Assembly (NCBI GenBank): GCA_021234155.1
Contig: JAJEKV010000003.1
Coordinates: 15,362,386 to 15,426,385, forward strand
DNA from: Isoetes taiwanensis
Lineage: Eukaryota > Streptophyta > Lycopodiopsida > Isoetales > Isoetaceae
Reading direction: 5' to 3'
DNA: 64,000 bases
Shown: positions 9,818 to 21,429 of the stretch, piece after piece
How positions within the stretch are numbered: position 1 is the stretch's first letter
Layout of the letters: each line of letters begins with the position of its first letter
Notes under the pieces: generated by a model
Told to the model about the DNA's origin: nothing
The model's input: the letters and a program-made list of their open reading frames with translations, nothing else
Databases searched by the model: none
Position numbers and translations under genes: made by a program

Positions 9818-11362
9818 TTAGAGAAAAGAAATACTATGATCCCCCTGAGAATGAGCATGGGGCAGAACATGCAAGAGCTGCTTCATCTGACGGAATTGAT
9901 GTCCTCCAAGAGGTTTTGTGAACCCATCAGCAACTTGATGTTTGGTAGAGCGAAAGAAGACAAAGAGATATCCATTTTGAGTCGCTCTTTGACAAACCAC
10001 GCTTTGATATCCATATGCTTGATAAGCAGATGCATCTTGTAGTCTTTGGCATGATCAATGGCTCCACTGTTATCACAGTATATGGTTGCAGGTTTGAGTG
10101 GACAGCCCAAATCTTCATATAGCATCATCTCTTGTACTGTTGTAACCAAGGCCTTGAGTTCAGCCTCAGTAGTACTGATGTTGTTTGTCTTTTGCTTTTT
10201 AGATCCCTAACTAATAGGATTGCCTCCAAGAAAGGAAACGAATCCAGTAATGCATTTTCTTTTCTCAAGATCTGTAGATGCCATATCAGAATCTGAGAAC
10301 AACATAAGAGTAGGATGATCAACTTTGGTATATAGGACTCCTTCACTTTGAGTACCTTTGAGGTAATGGAGAACTCGTTTAGTTTGCTTTCCAATGCGGT
10401 ACTTTAGGATGATGCATAAACCTAGTAAGGATCACCACAAAGATATACCAAATCTGGCCTAGTGTTGGTAAGATAAAGTAAAGCCCCAATTAGCTGTCTG
10501 TAAAGAGTGGCATCAACATCCGGATGGTTGGAGTCTAGAGTTAGAGTGCAACCTACCTATGAAACTTCTCAAGAAGTTCAGTGGTGTACTTCTGCTGAGT
10601 GAGATGAATGCTTTGAGCACCTTGCCAAATTTCTATTCCCAAACAATCATGCATTAGGCCCAAATCTGTTGCTTCAAAGTTTTCTGTAAGTGCTTTCTTA
10701 GTATGAGAAACAATAGAATCTGCATCCCTTGTCATAATCGTGTCATCAACATAGAGAAGGAGCACACTAACTTGAGAATCAGTGAACATGAAATAAAGGC
10801 TCGTGTCTGCTCTAGATCTCTGGTAGCCAAGACGCAAGAGAAATGCATTGATTTTCTGATTCCAGCAGCGTGGAGCTTGTCTGAGGCCATACATGATCTT
10901 TTTCAATTTGCACACGTAAGTTGGATGCTCTTTATCTTTAAAGCCTGGTGGTTGAAACATGTAAAGTTCCTCTTCTAGATCTCCATTCAAAAAGGCGGAT
11001 TTGAAATCCATTTGATAGAGAAGCCAGCCTTTTTGCGTTGCCAAAGCTATCACTGCTTTAAGTGTGTCTAACTTGACAACTGGAGCAATCACATCATGAT
11101 AATCAAATGCTTCTTTTTGACTGAACCCTTTTGCAACCAGCCTTGCTTTGTGCTTAGAAAGAGTACCATTAGCATGGTACTTTGTTTTGAATACCCATTT
11201 AGCTCCAATTATATTTTTCCCTGTTGGTTTAGGAACCAGCTCCCATGTACCTTGGTTATGTAACATGGATAATTCGTCTTCTATTGCTGCAACCCAGTGT
11301 GGTTCTTTCATCGCTTGAACATAATTAACAGGATCAACTTCAGCTGATAAGACCTTGGTCAT
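9818..11362 (-). pseudogene. Copia B reverse transcriptase and RNase H
   Basis: RT runs from 11362 down to 10553: WVAAIEDELSMLHNQGTWEL, GAKWVFKTKYHANG, KHKARLVAKGFSQKE, YQMDFKSAFLNGDLEEELY, KKIMYGLRQAPRCWNQK and the palm motif LLYVDDTIMT. RNase H and the C-terminus are in shifted frames down to 9818: STTEAELKALV, ATIYCDNSGAIDHAK, KHQVADGFTKPLGGHQF. Frameshifts near 10500 and 10150-10000 disable it. This is the distal pol of copia B. Confidence 0.87.
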
Positions 11363-11904
11363 AAGAGCATAGTTACAGGTAACTTTAGAAGAGCCATCTT
11401 CTGGTAGTCAATAGGCTCAGTAACTTCGGCAATTCTCATGCAGATCTTCTAAGCAAGGGAAGATCGGGAACTATTGCCCCCTCGCGTGGTTCGAGAATGG
11501 GCAGCTCAAATGAATGTGAATCGACTCATACCCTTCACTATCTTCATCCGCAATGGGCTCGATATTCAAGGGGTTCATAGTCCGTATAAGCATCCGCACC
11601 ATCCGCTCTATTTGCTTTGCAACAACAGTTGGAATATCGAGTATGGAAGAGCTTGCAACACTAGGAGTAGCGGCAGATGTGAAGGGCTTGCAACAATGGA
11701 AGGTACAACAGTAGTAGATGAAATGCCACCATTATGAACCATATGAGAAGACCCCTGCGCAGTTGGGCGGCTTGAGTGTCATGGTTAATATCAAAAGTGT
11801 TGATGATGACTTTGGCATAATCGGTGTTGTTAGGATGATAAAACTCCTTAGAGTAGACTCGCATCCTCGGCTTCTAGAGGCAAACACACGCTTGGTAACA
11901 GGGG

Positions 11905-12618
11905 TCAAAGCATCGCCATCCTTTCATGTTGCTTGGATATCCAATAAAAATCACTTTTATGGCCCCCTGTCATTACTAACTTGCCCTGTTTTTGCAAGTA
12001 ATTATGAGGAACACTAGCAAATCCTAGGCAGCCAAAAACCCTTAGATTAGACACATCTGGCTTCGTTCCATACTGAGCCTCAAAAGGTGTCTTAAAGTTG
12101 ATGGCCCGGGTGGGAGCCCTGTTACACAAATAAGCCGCAGTTAGAACTGCCTCGGCCAAAAGTTCTCGAGGTAACTCTTTATATTTGAGCATGTCCGTGT
12201 GAGCCAAATTCATAAGGGTTCTATTCTTTCGTTTGCTTACTCCATTTTGAAAGTGAGCGTAAGGCACAATGAACTCTCTATGGATCCCTTTGGACTGAAG
12301 ATAGGTCTGAAATTCATTAGAGATATATTCCTTCGCATTATCAGACCGAAGAGCTTTAATAGTAGTAGATAATTCATTTTCAATTTGCAGACTAAAGGTT
12401 TTGAATATAGCAAGAGCTTGAGACTTGAATTTAATTGGAAAAACCCATGTATATCTACTAAAATCATCCATTATGGCAAGGAAATACATTTTACCAACCC
12501 GCTGATTCGAGAGGGAGATGACGATGTCCGTATCACGCAGCTTCAAACTTGTTGGGCTCAAACTCAGCTTGTGATGGATAAGATGCTTGTACTTGCTTTC
12601 CAAGACTACATGCAGCAC
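11905..12618 (-). pseudogene. Copia B integrase core
   Basis: The frame shows YFLAIMDDFSRYTWVFPIKF, LRSDNAKEYISNEF (second catalytic Asp), FQNGVSKRKNRTLMNLA (E to S at the usual NGVVERKN position, i.e. the catalytic Glu is replaced) and LLAEAVLTAAYLCNRAPTRA, then LRVFGCLGFASVP. The region 11363-11904 between it and RT is decayed linker. Loss of the Glu implies no integrase activity. Confidence 0.82.
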
Positions 12619-14130
12619 ATTTCAAGTCCTTGGTAGTAAGTATAGGCATGCCTTGAACCATATTCAATTTTGAGGCTGAAACTAGAGCTGGAAGATGAAT
12701 ATGTCCGAATCTTGCATGCCATAATGATTCTTGTGTTCTTGGAACAGCAGCAAAGCAACAGCAAGTGATGATTCACATGATACTCCTTTTTGTTGTGAAG
12801 TAGAATCCAAAATATACAAGCCTTCCTCGTTTAAATGACCATTGGCTATAGGGCCCCAAAAGTTGAAGATCAACAAAATCCAAAGGATTTTTATGAAGAA
12901 TGTGAACATACCCACCCGAGAATAGCAATCGAATAGCCCATCTTTTCGATCAAACTCACTTACACTAAAGTAAGTTCACAAGTAATCCGGGCACTAGAAT
13001 GACGTCTTTTAATTTTGAGAGAAAAGACAATGTTTGGTAGGAATATATACATCACCTTTTGCGATGGATTTAGCAATATTTCCATCGCCATTTTTTACCA
13101 TTGTTTTGTCATACGAATGAAGAGTTTGGAAATCATTCGATTGGCACCGCCAAATGCTTGGTGGCCCCGAATCAACAAGCCAAGTTCGGTGGGTCAGAAA
13201 TTCTCTCGCAATGACATTGAAGAACCGTAATTACGCCTCCTCCAAATCAACATGGGAAACATGTGCATTTACCGCACTTTCGAAATAGTTGAATCTGCAC
13301 CTTTTGGTTTGGCCTCCTTGTGTTTTAGAAATTGGCCATATCTTTTTTAGAAGCTTTCTGCAATCACGCTTAACATGACCCTTTTTACCACGGTAAAAGC
13401 AAACTCAAGGGTTGCTTAGATCCGTTGGAGCCCCATTTTGCTACCTCAAGACCTCATGGGAAGGGGAAGAAGAAGTAGATCCGGATGCAACAACTAAAGG
13501 AGTAATCGGAGGTGAAGAAAGCCTAGTTCTAGAATAGAAACTAGCTTCCATTTGATCATATCTTTTATGACCTTGTTCAAAGATCTACAAGTTTCAGTTG
13601 AAGTTGATTGAAAGAGATAGTGATCTTATCTTGGAGCTTGTAATAATCGAGAGACACTTTGATACTCACGAGGCGCACCTTTGAGAGCATACCGGATGAG
13701 AGACAAATCGATACAAGACCACCACTGCGACAAGCAATTTTTCCTTCAATGCTTTCAATTGTTGCGGATAATCTCGCATATTAGTGCAAGTTTCCAACCC
13801 GAGATTATCCATTTGGCTTTGAATACCAAGTTGTTGACCTTCACACTTTGAATGCAATTCTTATGCAAAAATCAAATGCTTTGGGGTAAAAGTTGTATAC
13901 CCTCAAATATCTCTCTGAAAATCTGGACAAATACATGCTTTGAGATGATTCAAAGCCATGAAATCCTTTTCCAAATCATCGGGTGAAGTAGGGTTCCATT
14001 TGGGTTGAAAAACAGCTCTCAAACCTCTCAAATTAAGATTGGTCTCAAAGGCATCTCGCCATGTGAAATAATTGTCAATATCTAACACAGGGTGAATAAA
14101 ATATTTCCAAGGATTGGCATCTGTAGCCAT
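12619..14130 (-). pseudogene. Copia B gag, protease and pre-integrase region (decayed)
   Basis: At 14130-13903 the start of gag is readable: MATDANPWKYFIHPVLDIDN, YFTWRDAFETNLNLRG, HLKACICPDF. Downstream to 12619 only short frames remain; a knuckle-like Cys cluster lies near 13380-13400 on the minus strand. Numerous frameshifts. Confidence 0.6.
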
Positions 14131-14486
14131 TTGTGGTGAAAAGAATGCAGATCCAAACAGTTCAAATTGAACAGAGCCAAGAAGGAGGCACGGATTGAGG
14201 GAGAAAGGATTATCAAAGAATTGTCATCGGATGTTCTTCACGGAGTTTTGACCAAACGTCAAATAAAAAAGGAGAGAATCCGGCAAGCTAAAAATATTTT
14301 AGGTGACGTGGATGACATCCAGCCCTTAAATTTGCCCTAAAAGTTGACGAAAATTTATTTCAGCCAACGATTTCAACCAACCAACGATTCAAATTTTCGA
14401 ATTTGAATCGAGATCAGACCCGAAAAGGGAAAAGTCGTTCTGATCCCGCCTGCTAGGATTCGGCACTCAATTCCTCCTTGCATTAA
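14131..14486 (-). other. Copia B leader between PBS and gag
   Basis: 356 bases without coding frame, directly inside the 5' LTR and PBS. Confidence 0.6.
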
Positions 14487-14498
14487 GCTCTGATACCA

Positions 14499-14700
14499 TG
14501 AAGATATGACTGAATATGAATAGGATGAAGACTCTGCAAGGATAGAATGAGATAGACGATCTAGCTAGTCTAGTGAGTGAACTCTGAATGAAAAACAATG
14601 AAGCGTGACTATGGCTTTATAGGAGAGCCATGTCAGCAACATCTAGGTGGAATGCCTAGTCATCTATGAATAGTGACACGTGACATGTGTCTTGCTAACA
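14499..14700 (-). repeat. Copia B 5' LTR (202 bp)
   Basis: TGAAGATATG...TTGCTAACA on the plus strand. It is intact, with the PBS abutting at 14498 and the TSD AATGG at 14701. Confidence 0.93.
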
Positions 14701-14705
14701 AATGG

Positions 14706-15534
14706 AAGCCCTAAGATTGGAGCTTGTTGCTGCGGGAGGAAAGATGGAAGATTTGGATCTCATTCAATGCATTTGATCAATCTTCCTCTTGAGTGTGCCA
14801 TGTTATCTTCCCAAATCCGACATGCTAAGGAGCCTGATTTCCTTGAAGTTAAGGGAATGCTAATTCAAGAGGAGTCTTACATCGAGGCCCTCAAGAGTAG
14901 TAATGGGGCTGGAATACTAGGTTTAAAGGCTTTGGTTTCAAACTATAAAGCAAAAAATTCTACAAAGAATTCAACTAGAAGAGCAATCGAATGCTATTAT
15001 TGTCACAAATTGGGGCATATTGCAAAGGATTGCCATGCTATGCAAAGGAAGGATGCTAAGGATCCCAGTCAAAAGAAGGCAAGCGCATCCGAGAGCAAAT
15101 CAAAATCTGAAAAATCCAATTTAGCAGCTTGCACTGAGATCTTAGAATCTAATGCAGAGTTTCTTTGCATGGCAGTTCACACGGACATTCCACGCCTTCC
15201 ACAGGGGCACTGGATACTTGATTCAAGTGCCACAAATCACATGTCTGGAGATTCTACTGTATTCCAGCACCTACATAAGGAGCAGAAAGGCGAAGTCAAG
15301 TTAGGAGATGCTTTCTCTCATCCAATTCAAGGCAAAGGTCTAGTCACCTTGGATCTAGGTGATGGCATGCTGAAACCAATCAGAGACGTCATGTATGTCC
15401 TTGAGTTGGCAACAAATTTACTCTCCATTTCACAAATGGATTCATTTGGCAGATTTATTCTCTTTGGAGGTGGCAAAGCAGTAATCTATGCTATGATGCA
15501 CATCCCAAGGATGATCCAGCAACACAAGAATTAG
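14706..15534 (+). pseudogene. Copia C gag C-terminus and protease
   Basis: It resumes the split gag. A zinc knuckle CYYCHKLGHIAKDC lies at about 14991-15032 and a Lys/Ser-rich linker follows. The protease active site reads ILDSSATNHMSGD, where the family has DSGA, so the catalytic triad Gly is replaced by Ser. NLLSISQ ends the domain. The open frame starting upstream at 14680 includes copia B LTR bases and is not a real start. Confidence 0.78.
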
Positions 15535-15545
15535 CGCATGGCAAG

Positions 15546-16470
15546 TTGCAGAATGGGCTTCATAAGCTGGAACAAGTTGAAGCTATGAATCATGCGCTCA
15601 TCCACCAACATAATAGCCTTGAAGAGCTATGGCACAACAGGTTAGGCCATTTCACTTGCAAATATATCCACATGTTGCGCAGGAAAAACATAGTGCGGGG
15701 TTTGCCCAATTTGAAAGACGTGGATGTTCATTGCAATGCTTGTTCTCTTGCCAAACAGTCCCAAGTTCCATATCCAAAAGTTGGCATCAGGCCTCTCGAC
15801 TGTTTGAAATCATCCACTCAGATCTCTGTCACATGAAAGTCAAAAGCATAGAAGGCTCCAGGTACTTTATGACCTTATTGATGACTTCTCTCGCTTTACT
15901 TGGGTATTTCCTCTAATGTATAAGTCCCAAGTCTTTGAATCATTTCAGAAGTTTTATCAAATGGTTGATAAACATTTTGAGATGACCATTAAGTATCTTA
16001 GAAGTGATAAGGGTGGAGAGTATGTGTCTCAAGCTTTCTCAAACTTCCTAGATGCTTAGGAATAGAAAGGGAGCTGATTCTTCCCTATGCTCACCCTCAA
16101 AATGGGGTAGCTGAGAGAAGAAATTGCATCATCTTAGATTTGGCAAGATCTATGACTGCTCATGCAGGTCTACCAAAATCTTTTTGGGCTGAGGCTGTTA
16201 GTATTGCAGTCTACATCATGAACAGGGCTCCTACTAAGGACACCTTATGAAGCTCTATATGTTGAAAAACCAGATCTGTCACACTTGAGGACATTTGGAT
16301 GTCTGGCCTATGCCACTTTATCCTTGGAGGAGGTCAAGAAATTGTATAAGATGCATGATAGATCAGTCAAGGCAATTTTTGTAGGCTATCCGCCTCAGCA
16401 TGATGCCTACAAGCTATATGATCCTGTAAAGAGGAAGCTGTTCCTTAGCAGGCCTTGTTCACTTTGTTGA
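15546..16470 (+). pseudogene. Copia C integrase
   Basis: The pre-integrase and zinc region reads ELWHNRLGHFTCKYIHML and HCNACSLAKQ. Core fragments are [34 protein letters not shown] and [12 protein letters not shown]-like sequence near 16090-16130 in a third frame, then LRTFGCLAYATLSLEEV at 16285. At least four frameshifts or stops. Confidence 0.78.
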
Positions 16471-18401
16471 ACATGCACGGTACAATGATGCTGTACCTTG
16501 GGATACCAATGATGCTTCCTTGTTTGACCAGGATTTGTCAATCACTTGGCCAATCAGTAATGTACAAGAAGAGCCACATTCACCAACTTTGCACGTATTT
16601 CCTCTATTGGCTGATATTCAGTCACAAGAAGAGCAGGGGCAGGGGCAGGGGCAGCAAGACATTTTGGAAGAGCAAGGGCAGGGACAGAAAGACATTTTGG
16701 AATCTTAGTATGAAGATTCAGGGGAAGTTTAGCCAGCAACCTCTCCGCAGGCATCTGAGGTAGGATTACCTCCACAGTATGACATTTTCAGGCTTGAAAC
16801 ACCTCAATCATCAAATGTTGAGGAGAGTTTACAAGAGTTAGAAAGCTCTGCCCAAAGTACTCTAGCTGCGCCTCAAGTGGCCTTGAGGAGGTCAGCTAGG
16901 ATAAGCAACATGCAGAAAGGTCCACAATGTAACATGGCTTCAATGGCCAAGATCGTGACACTCATGATCCTATACATTTTGAAGATGCATGCAAAGCTGA
17001 CCATTGGAGAACTGCCATGCAAGAAGAGATCAGTATGCTTGACAAGCAAGAAACATGGGAATTGATCCCGCTACCTCCAGGTAAGCATGCTATAGGTTGC
17101 ACATGGCTTTTCAAAACTAAATTTGCTGCTCATGGATCTCTAGCTAAGCATAAAGCGTGCCTTGTAGCTAAGGGGTACTCACAAAAGTATGGGATTGATT
17201 ATGATGAGGTATTTACCCCTGTAGCTCGTTTGTCCTCTATTCGGGCAATCATAGCATTGGCTGCAGCTAAAGGCTGGCCAATATTCCACATGGATTTTAA
17301 AGGTGCATTCCTTCATAAGAATCTACAAGAAGAAGTTTTCATGCAGCAACCTCAAGTGTTTGCTAAAAAAAGGGCAAGAACATCTCGTATGCAGGTTGAA
17401 GAAGAGCTTATATGGCTTGAAACAAGCCCCTAGATGCTGGAATCAGAAAATTTATGCCTTCCTTTTGCATGTAGGATTTCACCAAAGCTCAGCAGACTCT
17501 AACGTCTATGTTAGATATAGTTCTAATCAAGAGATTTGCATCATAGTTCTTTATGTGGATGATCTCTTGATTACAGGGGGAGCAGCACAGCACAGCTAAT
17601 AGATTAAACAAAGGTAACTCTACAATAGAAATTTGATATGACTGATCTAGGACTGCTCCACTTATATTTAGGGCTTGACGTTTGGCAAATGCCAGATGGC
17701 ATCTATTTATCTCAAAAGACGTCTATCCGGGATATACTTCAAAAGTGGAATATGAGCAATGCCAAACTAATCTCAATACCTATAGACTTAGGTACCAAGC
17801 TTCATGCAGATGATGCAGATGGCAACTCTTGTGACAGTACTTTATACCAAAGTCTCGTTAGAAGTCTGCTCTATTGACTACAACACGACCTGATTTATGT
17901 TTTGCAGTTAATCTTCTTTCCAGGTACATGCAAAGGCCTACACAATTACATTGGAAGGCAGCCAAGCATGTGCTGGCCTACCTTCAGGGCACGTTACAAG
18001 AAGGATTATTTTACAGAAAGTCAGAAATTGATAGCTGCACCATCTTTGTTAATGCTGATTATGCAGGTTGTGAAGACACTCGAAGGTCCACAACAGGGAT
18101 CATGTCTTCACTTGGGCCTAATGTGTTCAATTGCATGTCAAAGCGACAATCCACTATTTCTATCAGCACTATCGAGGCTGAATTCAAAGTCCTTTCAGCG
18201 GGAGTGCAGGAAGCACTTTGGTTACAGAAGTTGTGGAAGGACCTTAAAGTTCCCATACAGAAGCCACAATTGTACAACGACAATCGGAGTACTATTCAGC
18301 TAGTATTCAATCCGGTTTTCCAGGCAAGAACCAAGCATCTTGATGCACATCTTCTCTTCTCACGAGAACGATTTCTGGCTTTTGAGTTGGTTTTGTCTTA
18401 G
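16471..18401 (+). pseudogene. Copia C reverse transcriptase and RNase H
   Basis: A Gln/Glu-rich linker (GQGQGQQDILEEQ) precedes RT: QEEISMLDKQETWELIPLPP, KHKACLVAKGYSQ, FHMDFKGAFLHK, KSLYGLKQAPRCWNQ and the palm motif VLYVDDLLITGG. The connection LGLDVWQMPDGIYLSQ is followed by RNase H: NADYAGCEDTRRSTTG, ISTIEAEFKVLS, LYNDNRSTIQL. The frame changes at about 17420, 17600 and 17876, the last by an in-frame stop. Non-functional. Confidence 0.84.
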
Positions 18402-18564
18402 TGTTGAACACAACATCAGCTAGCATATATATGTTTACGAAACCTTTGGCTAGTGCCAAACTAAGCAAGTTCAAGGAGCAACTAGGGATGGTGAAATTCC
18501 AGCTTAAGGGAGAGCAATATGTAGTAAGCTGAAATTTTGAAGTCCACACAGGTTTAAGGGAGAG

Positions 18565-18787
18565 TGTGGGAACAGTTAACCCTATGTGGACATTAGGTCA
18601 CATGGGTCCAACGTTTATGCTCAAAGGTCAAAGGACACATGGGAGACTAGGCAGGTAAAGGTCACATGTTAAGACCAGTTAGGTGGTCACATCAAAGTTA
18701 GGTAGGAAGCCTCTTATCATATATGTAACAACAACATGCAAATGTAAGTAGCTCATTTTCCATTTCTCTCCTCCTGATCCTCCAACA
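18565..18787 (+). repeat. Copia C 3' LTR
   Basis: It begins TGTGGGAACAGTTAACC right after PPT AAGGGAGAG and ends CCTCCAACA. No 5' partner is in the window, so the right border is inferred from the CA end. Confidence 0.75.
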
Positions 18788-18914
18788 GCAGAAAGGTCGT
18801 CTCATGGAACAAGAAGCTCAAGAGGATAAGGAATGCAATCTAAAAATCTTTAGACTAACAATAGGTAATTGATCGAGCAACAAACAGAGAACAAAGTACA
18901 TACTTAAAAATGTT

Positions 18915-19270
18915 TTCTACAATAAAGAGCAAGCGGGTTTATCTGAAGAAGTATTTGACAGCCTTCTCATGGAATATTTTTTTAAAAACCAGCAGCAAGC
19001 CGATGCTTTTAGAGTGGGAGAGAAAGCGATCAAGGATTGCCCAATTAGTGTTAAATTTGCAACCATGGCAGCCAAGCAGCACGTTCCTGAGCATTGCTGA
19101 CATTTAAAAGGACATCGTGGGATATGGTTAGATCATAATCTAACACCACTTCAGCTTGAAGCAAGAAGAAGGGAATGGCTTAAAGTGAGGAAAATGGCTT
19201 CTGAACATTTTTTACTTTTGAATGATGATGTGGCAATCCTTACAAACCGCAAATATGCACCTCGCCATAG
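18915..19270 (+). pseudogene. LINE-like or retroelement coding remnant
   Basis: Two adjoining frames look coding. The first, from about 18925, reads EQAGLSEEVFDSLLMEYFF, then QQQADAFRVGEKAIKDCPIS and stops at TGA near 19098. The second reads GIWLDHNLTPLQLEARRREW, then LKVRKMASEHFLLLNDDVAI and ends at the hAT border. The motif WLD-LTP-Q-ARR resembles the segment before the C-terminus of non-LTR ORF1-type proteins of early-diverging plants and algae. That assignment is from memory of the pattern and is weak. Confidence 0.35.
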
Positions 19271-19588
19271 TTGGGCCGACCCACCGACCTAGCCGGCCTA
19301 CCGACCTAGGTGGGAGAAAGCCGACCTAGGTGGGAATTTTTCGCCGACCTACCGACCTTAAAGTTCCTTTATTCCTGCAGAAAATGTACATACAACATGC
19401 AATACATCTCTATTTCTACATAAATAGTTAACATGGACAAGATTACACTTCAGAAACTTCAAAACAGTCGATTTATGCTATTAATCTAACAAAAATAAAG
19501 CAAAGTACATTGTTTTTTGAGGAAATAAACATAAGGAAACTAAGCAGTAGCATGAAACCAGTAGTATCATCAAACCCAATGCACGGTT

Positions 19589-20233
19589 CTAATCTTCATC
19601 TTCGTCTTCGTAGGCATCTTCATCTTCATTTTCCACATCCGATTCCTCACGATCCCCCAAATCTTTTCCATCGCTTGATTCAATGTCCTCATCCTCTTCA
19701 CTTATATCCTCCTCATCCTCCCCTTCCTCGTCCAATTCCATGGTTTCCTCATACAATTGATTCAAAGCACGTACCCTTTGGCGATGACGGCGAGAACGTG
19801 GATGTTGATGCACTTCTAGGGGACAAAAGACCATCCTTTCAACTTGAATTCGTTCCAATTCAGCTTGAACAACTAACAATCGTTCTTCATCTTCTTCAAA
19901 CACAATTTTCTTTGGATCGTGCTCAAGTTAAGTCCCATTTCTATCTCCTACCGTCTCAAGTAACCGAAGGTTAGTTTGGATGTAAGCTAGCTTATCCAAG
20001 TTCTTGACAAGAAGACGATTCTGTTTCTTTGTATGAATTGAAGAAAATGAGCTCCAATTGCGCTCACATGGAGAGGCAGAAGTACCTTGGCTCAAAACCT
20101 TCAAAGCCATAATCCTTAGATCTGAAAATTGTGTCCCATAGCTCTCCCACCAAGTAACTAGTCTTTCCTTCTCATCTTGCTCATGTGCAAGAGGTGTGAT
20201 ATAGGCACCTTGCCCCTCTAGACCTGCATACAA
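19589..20233 (-). pseudogene. hAT transposase, dimerisation domain and acidic tail
   Basis: ITPLAHEQDEKERLVTWWES, LSQGTSASPCERNWSSFSSI and KLAYIQTNLRLLE form the hAT C-terminal dimerisation domain. One in-frame TAA (19928-19930) cuts the frame; the same frame then continues LEHDPKKIVFEEDEERLLVV to a very acidic C-terminal tail rich in Asp/Glu (ends 19589). The tail is preserved as open sequence after the stop, which suggests the stop is a recent mutation. Confidence 0.85.
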
Positions 20234-20243
20234 ACATATTTAC

Positions 20244-20723
20244 TTATTGTTGAAAGAGAGAGAATATTATGCACAAAAAGGTTGAGAGAATAGTACATGT
20301 CACAAACTTCTGATGTTGCTCCCTCAAATGTTTTTGCATGTTCATGTCATTTTTTGTGTATCTAGCAAGATACTTATACCAATCATCCATCACTTGATTA
20401 GACTCAAGCTGATTAGGAGATACATACAATAGATGAAGCAAGAAAGCAACGGAATGAAGTGGAGAATGCAACATTGAGAACCTTCCTCTCATTCCATCAT
20501 CATGATCGCGGATCATATTCTTTAAAATTGAAACTCTTGATGGATCTACCTTATCGATAAGCTTATCTAAAGACTTTACCATAGAACCCATGATCTCGTA
20601 AATCAGCCCCATCGTTGCACCTTCTCGATCACAAACTTTCAACAAGATTAATAATGGACTTAGAAGGATAAGGATGTTTCTTGCCTCCTTGAAAAAGCTT
20701 CCATTACGCACAAGCTCATACAT
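20244..20723 (-). pseudogene. hAT transposase, central part
   Basis: The frame MYELVRNGSFFKEARNILI, CDREGATMGLIYEIMGSM, PLHSVAFLLHLLYVSPNQLE corresponds to the region between the DUF659 and dimerisation domains of plant hAT proteins. Intron remnants lie on both sides. Confidence 0.75.
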
Positions 20724-20898
20724 CCATACATCTAATAAATTGGATTACAAATATAGATACATAAGCATAGAAATGATATAAACTAAATGTTCAAACTAAA
20801 TAAGCTAATAGTACCTTTAGGTGAAGTAGAGTGCTTCCAACTTGCCCATCTAGGATCGGTGACCATACGAATAAGCCCTTGCTCCACATCTTCTCTTG

Positions 20899-21327
20899 TT
20901 AGTTGACGAAGAGTGATATACATATAAGCAAATCGTGTAGGGCTCGCTTACAAAACCTACAAAATAATGCAAGACCGCTCTCCTTTCTAGTGATGAAAGT
21001 CACTAGTTTAACAACATCATTTATAATTGGCTCCACCCAATCCATTCTTCCAATGTCTTCAAATAAAAGATCAAGGCAATGGCAAGCACATCTTGTGTAG
21101 AAGATAGTAGGAAATTCTAATTCAACCATTTCACCCATTCTTATGCAATTGGAGGCATTATCAGTGATAATTTGGACCACATTCTCTACACCCACTTCTT
21201 CAATGACTTCCTTCATGTGCTTAAACAAGAATTCTCCATCCTTCGTATGACCACTTGCATCTACCGACCTTAAGAAAACCGTACCTTGAATTGAAAATGC
21301 AATGAACCAATAAATGATTTGAAACAC
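20899..21327 (-). pseudogene. hAT transposase, DUF659 catalytic part
   Basis: SVDASGHTKDGEFLFKHMKE, NVVQIITDNASNCIRMG and TRCACHCLDLLFEDIGR are hallmark DUF659/hAT motifs containing the first catalytic Asp and the TDNA-N box. An intron-like interval separates this from the BED exon (about 21328-21429). Confidence 0.85.
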
Positions 21328-21429
21328 AAATAAACATTAAAATGTACAAACTAAATACATAATTCAAAAGAGTTGCAAAATAGAAACTATTACCTTGAAT
21401 TGAGGATGCCAATCACTTGTAATAGTAAC

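Larger units (their letters stand above)
3534..14700 (-). mobile_element. Copia element B, TSD AATGG, 3' LTR interrupted by a 6-kb block
   Basis: A full copia element on the minus strand: 5' LTR 14499-14700, PBS TGGTATCAGAGC (14487-14498), gag, integrase, RT, RNase H, PPT (TAGGGGGA on the minus strand, next to 9741) and a 3' LTR in two parts (3534-3634 and 9635-9740). Target-site duplications AATGG sit at 3529-3533 and 14701-14705. By hand count the LTRs differ at 4 of 202 positions. Coding regions carry frameshifts and stops. The host is the gag of copia C. The interrupting block is 3635-9634 with its own 5-bp duplication ACAAT. Confidence 0.92.
3380..18787 (+). mobile_element. Copia element C (5'-truncated), split by copia B at 3529-14705
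   Basis: Left piece about 3380-3533, right piece 14706-18787. The gag frame reads SKKQWKELENSYAYIG...TKYLEKM up to 3533 and resumes EALRLELVAAGGKMEDL at 14705. The break is flanked by the 5-bp repeat AATGG (3529-3533, 14701-14705), the insertion site of copia B. Right-piece order is gag, protease, integrase, RT, RNase H, PPT (AAGGGAGAG, ending 18564) and 3' LTR, the normal copia order. Many frameshifts and stops make it dead. No 5' LTR with the sequence of the 3' LTR was found upstream. Confidence 0.85.

Noticed and set aside
14680-14705. Start of the open frame running into copia C gag
   Set aside because: These bases are the end of the copia B LTR and the target duplication; the real gag frame comes from the other side of the insertion at 3533.
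19510-19974. 154-codon plus-strand frame rich in His/Pro
   Set aside because: It is the antisense shadow of the acidic tail of the hAT transposase on the minus strand.
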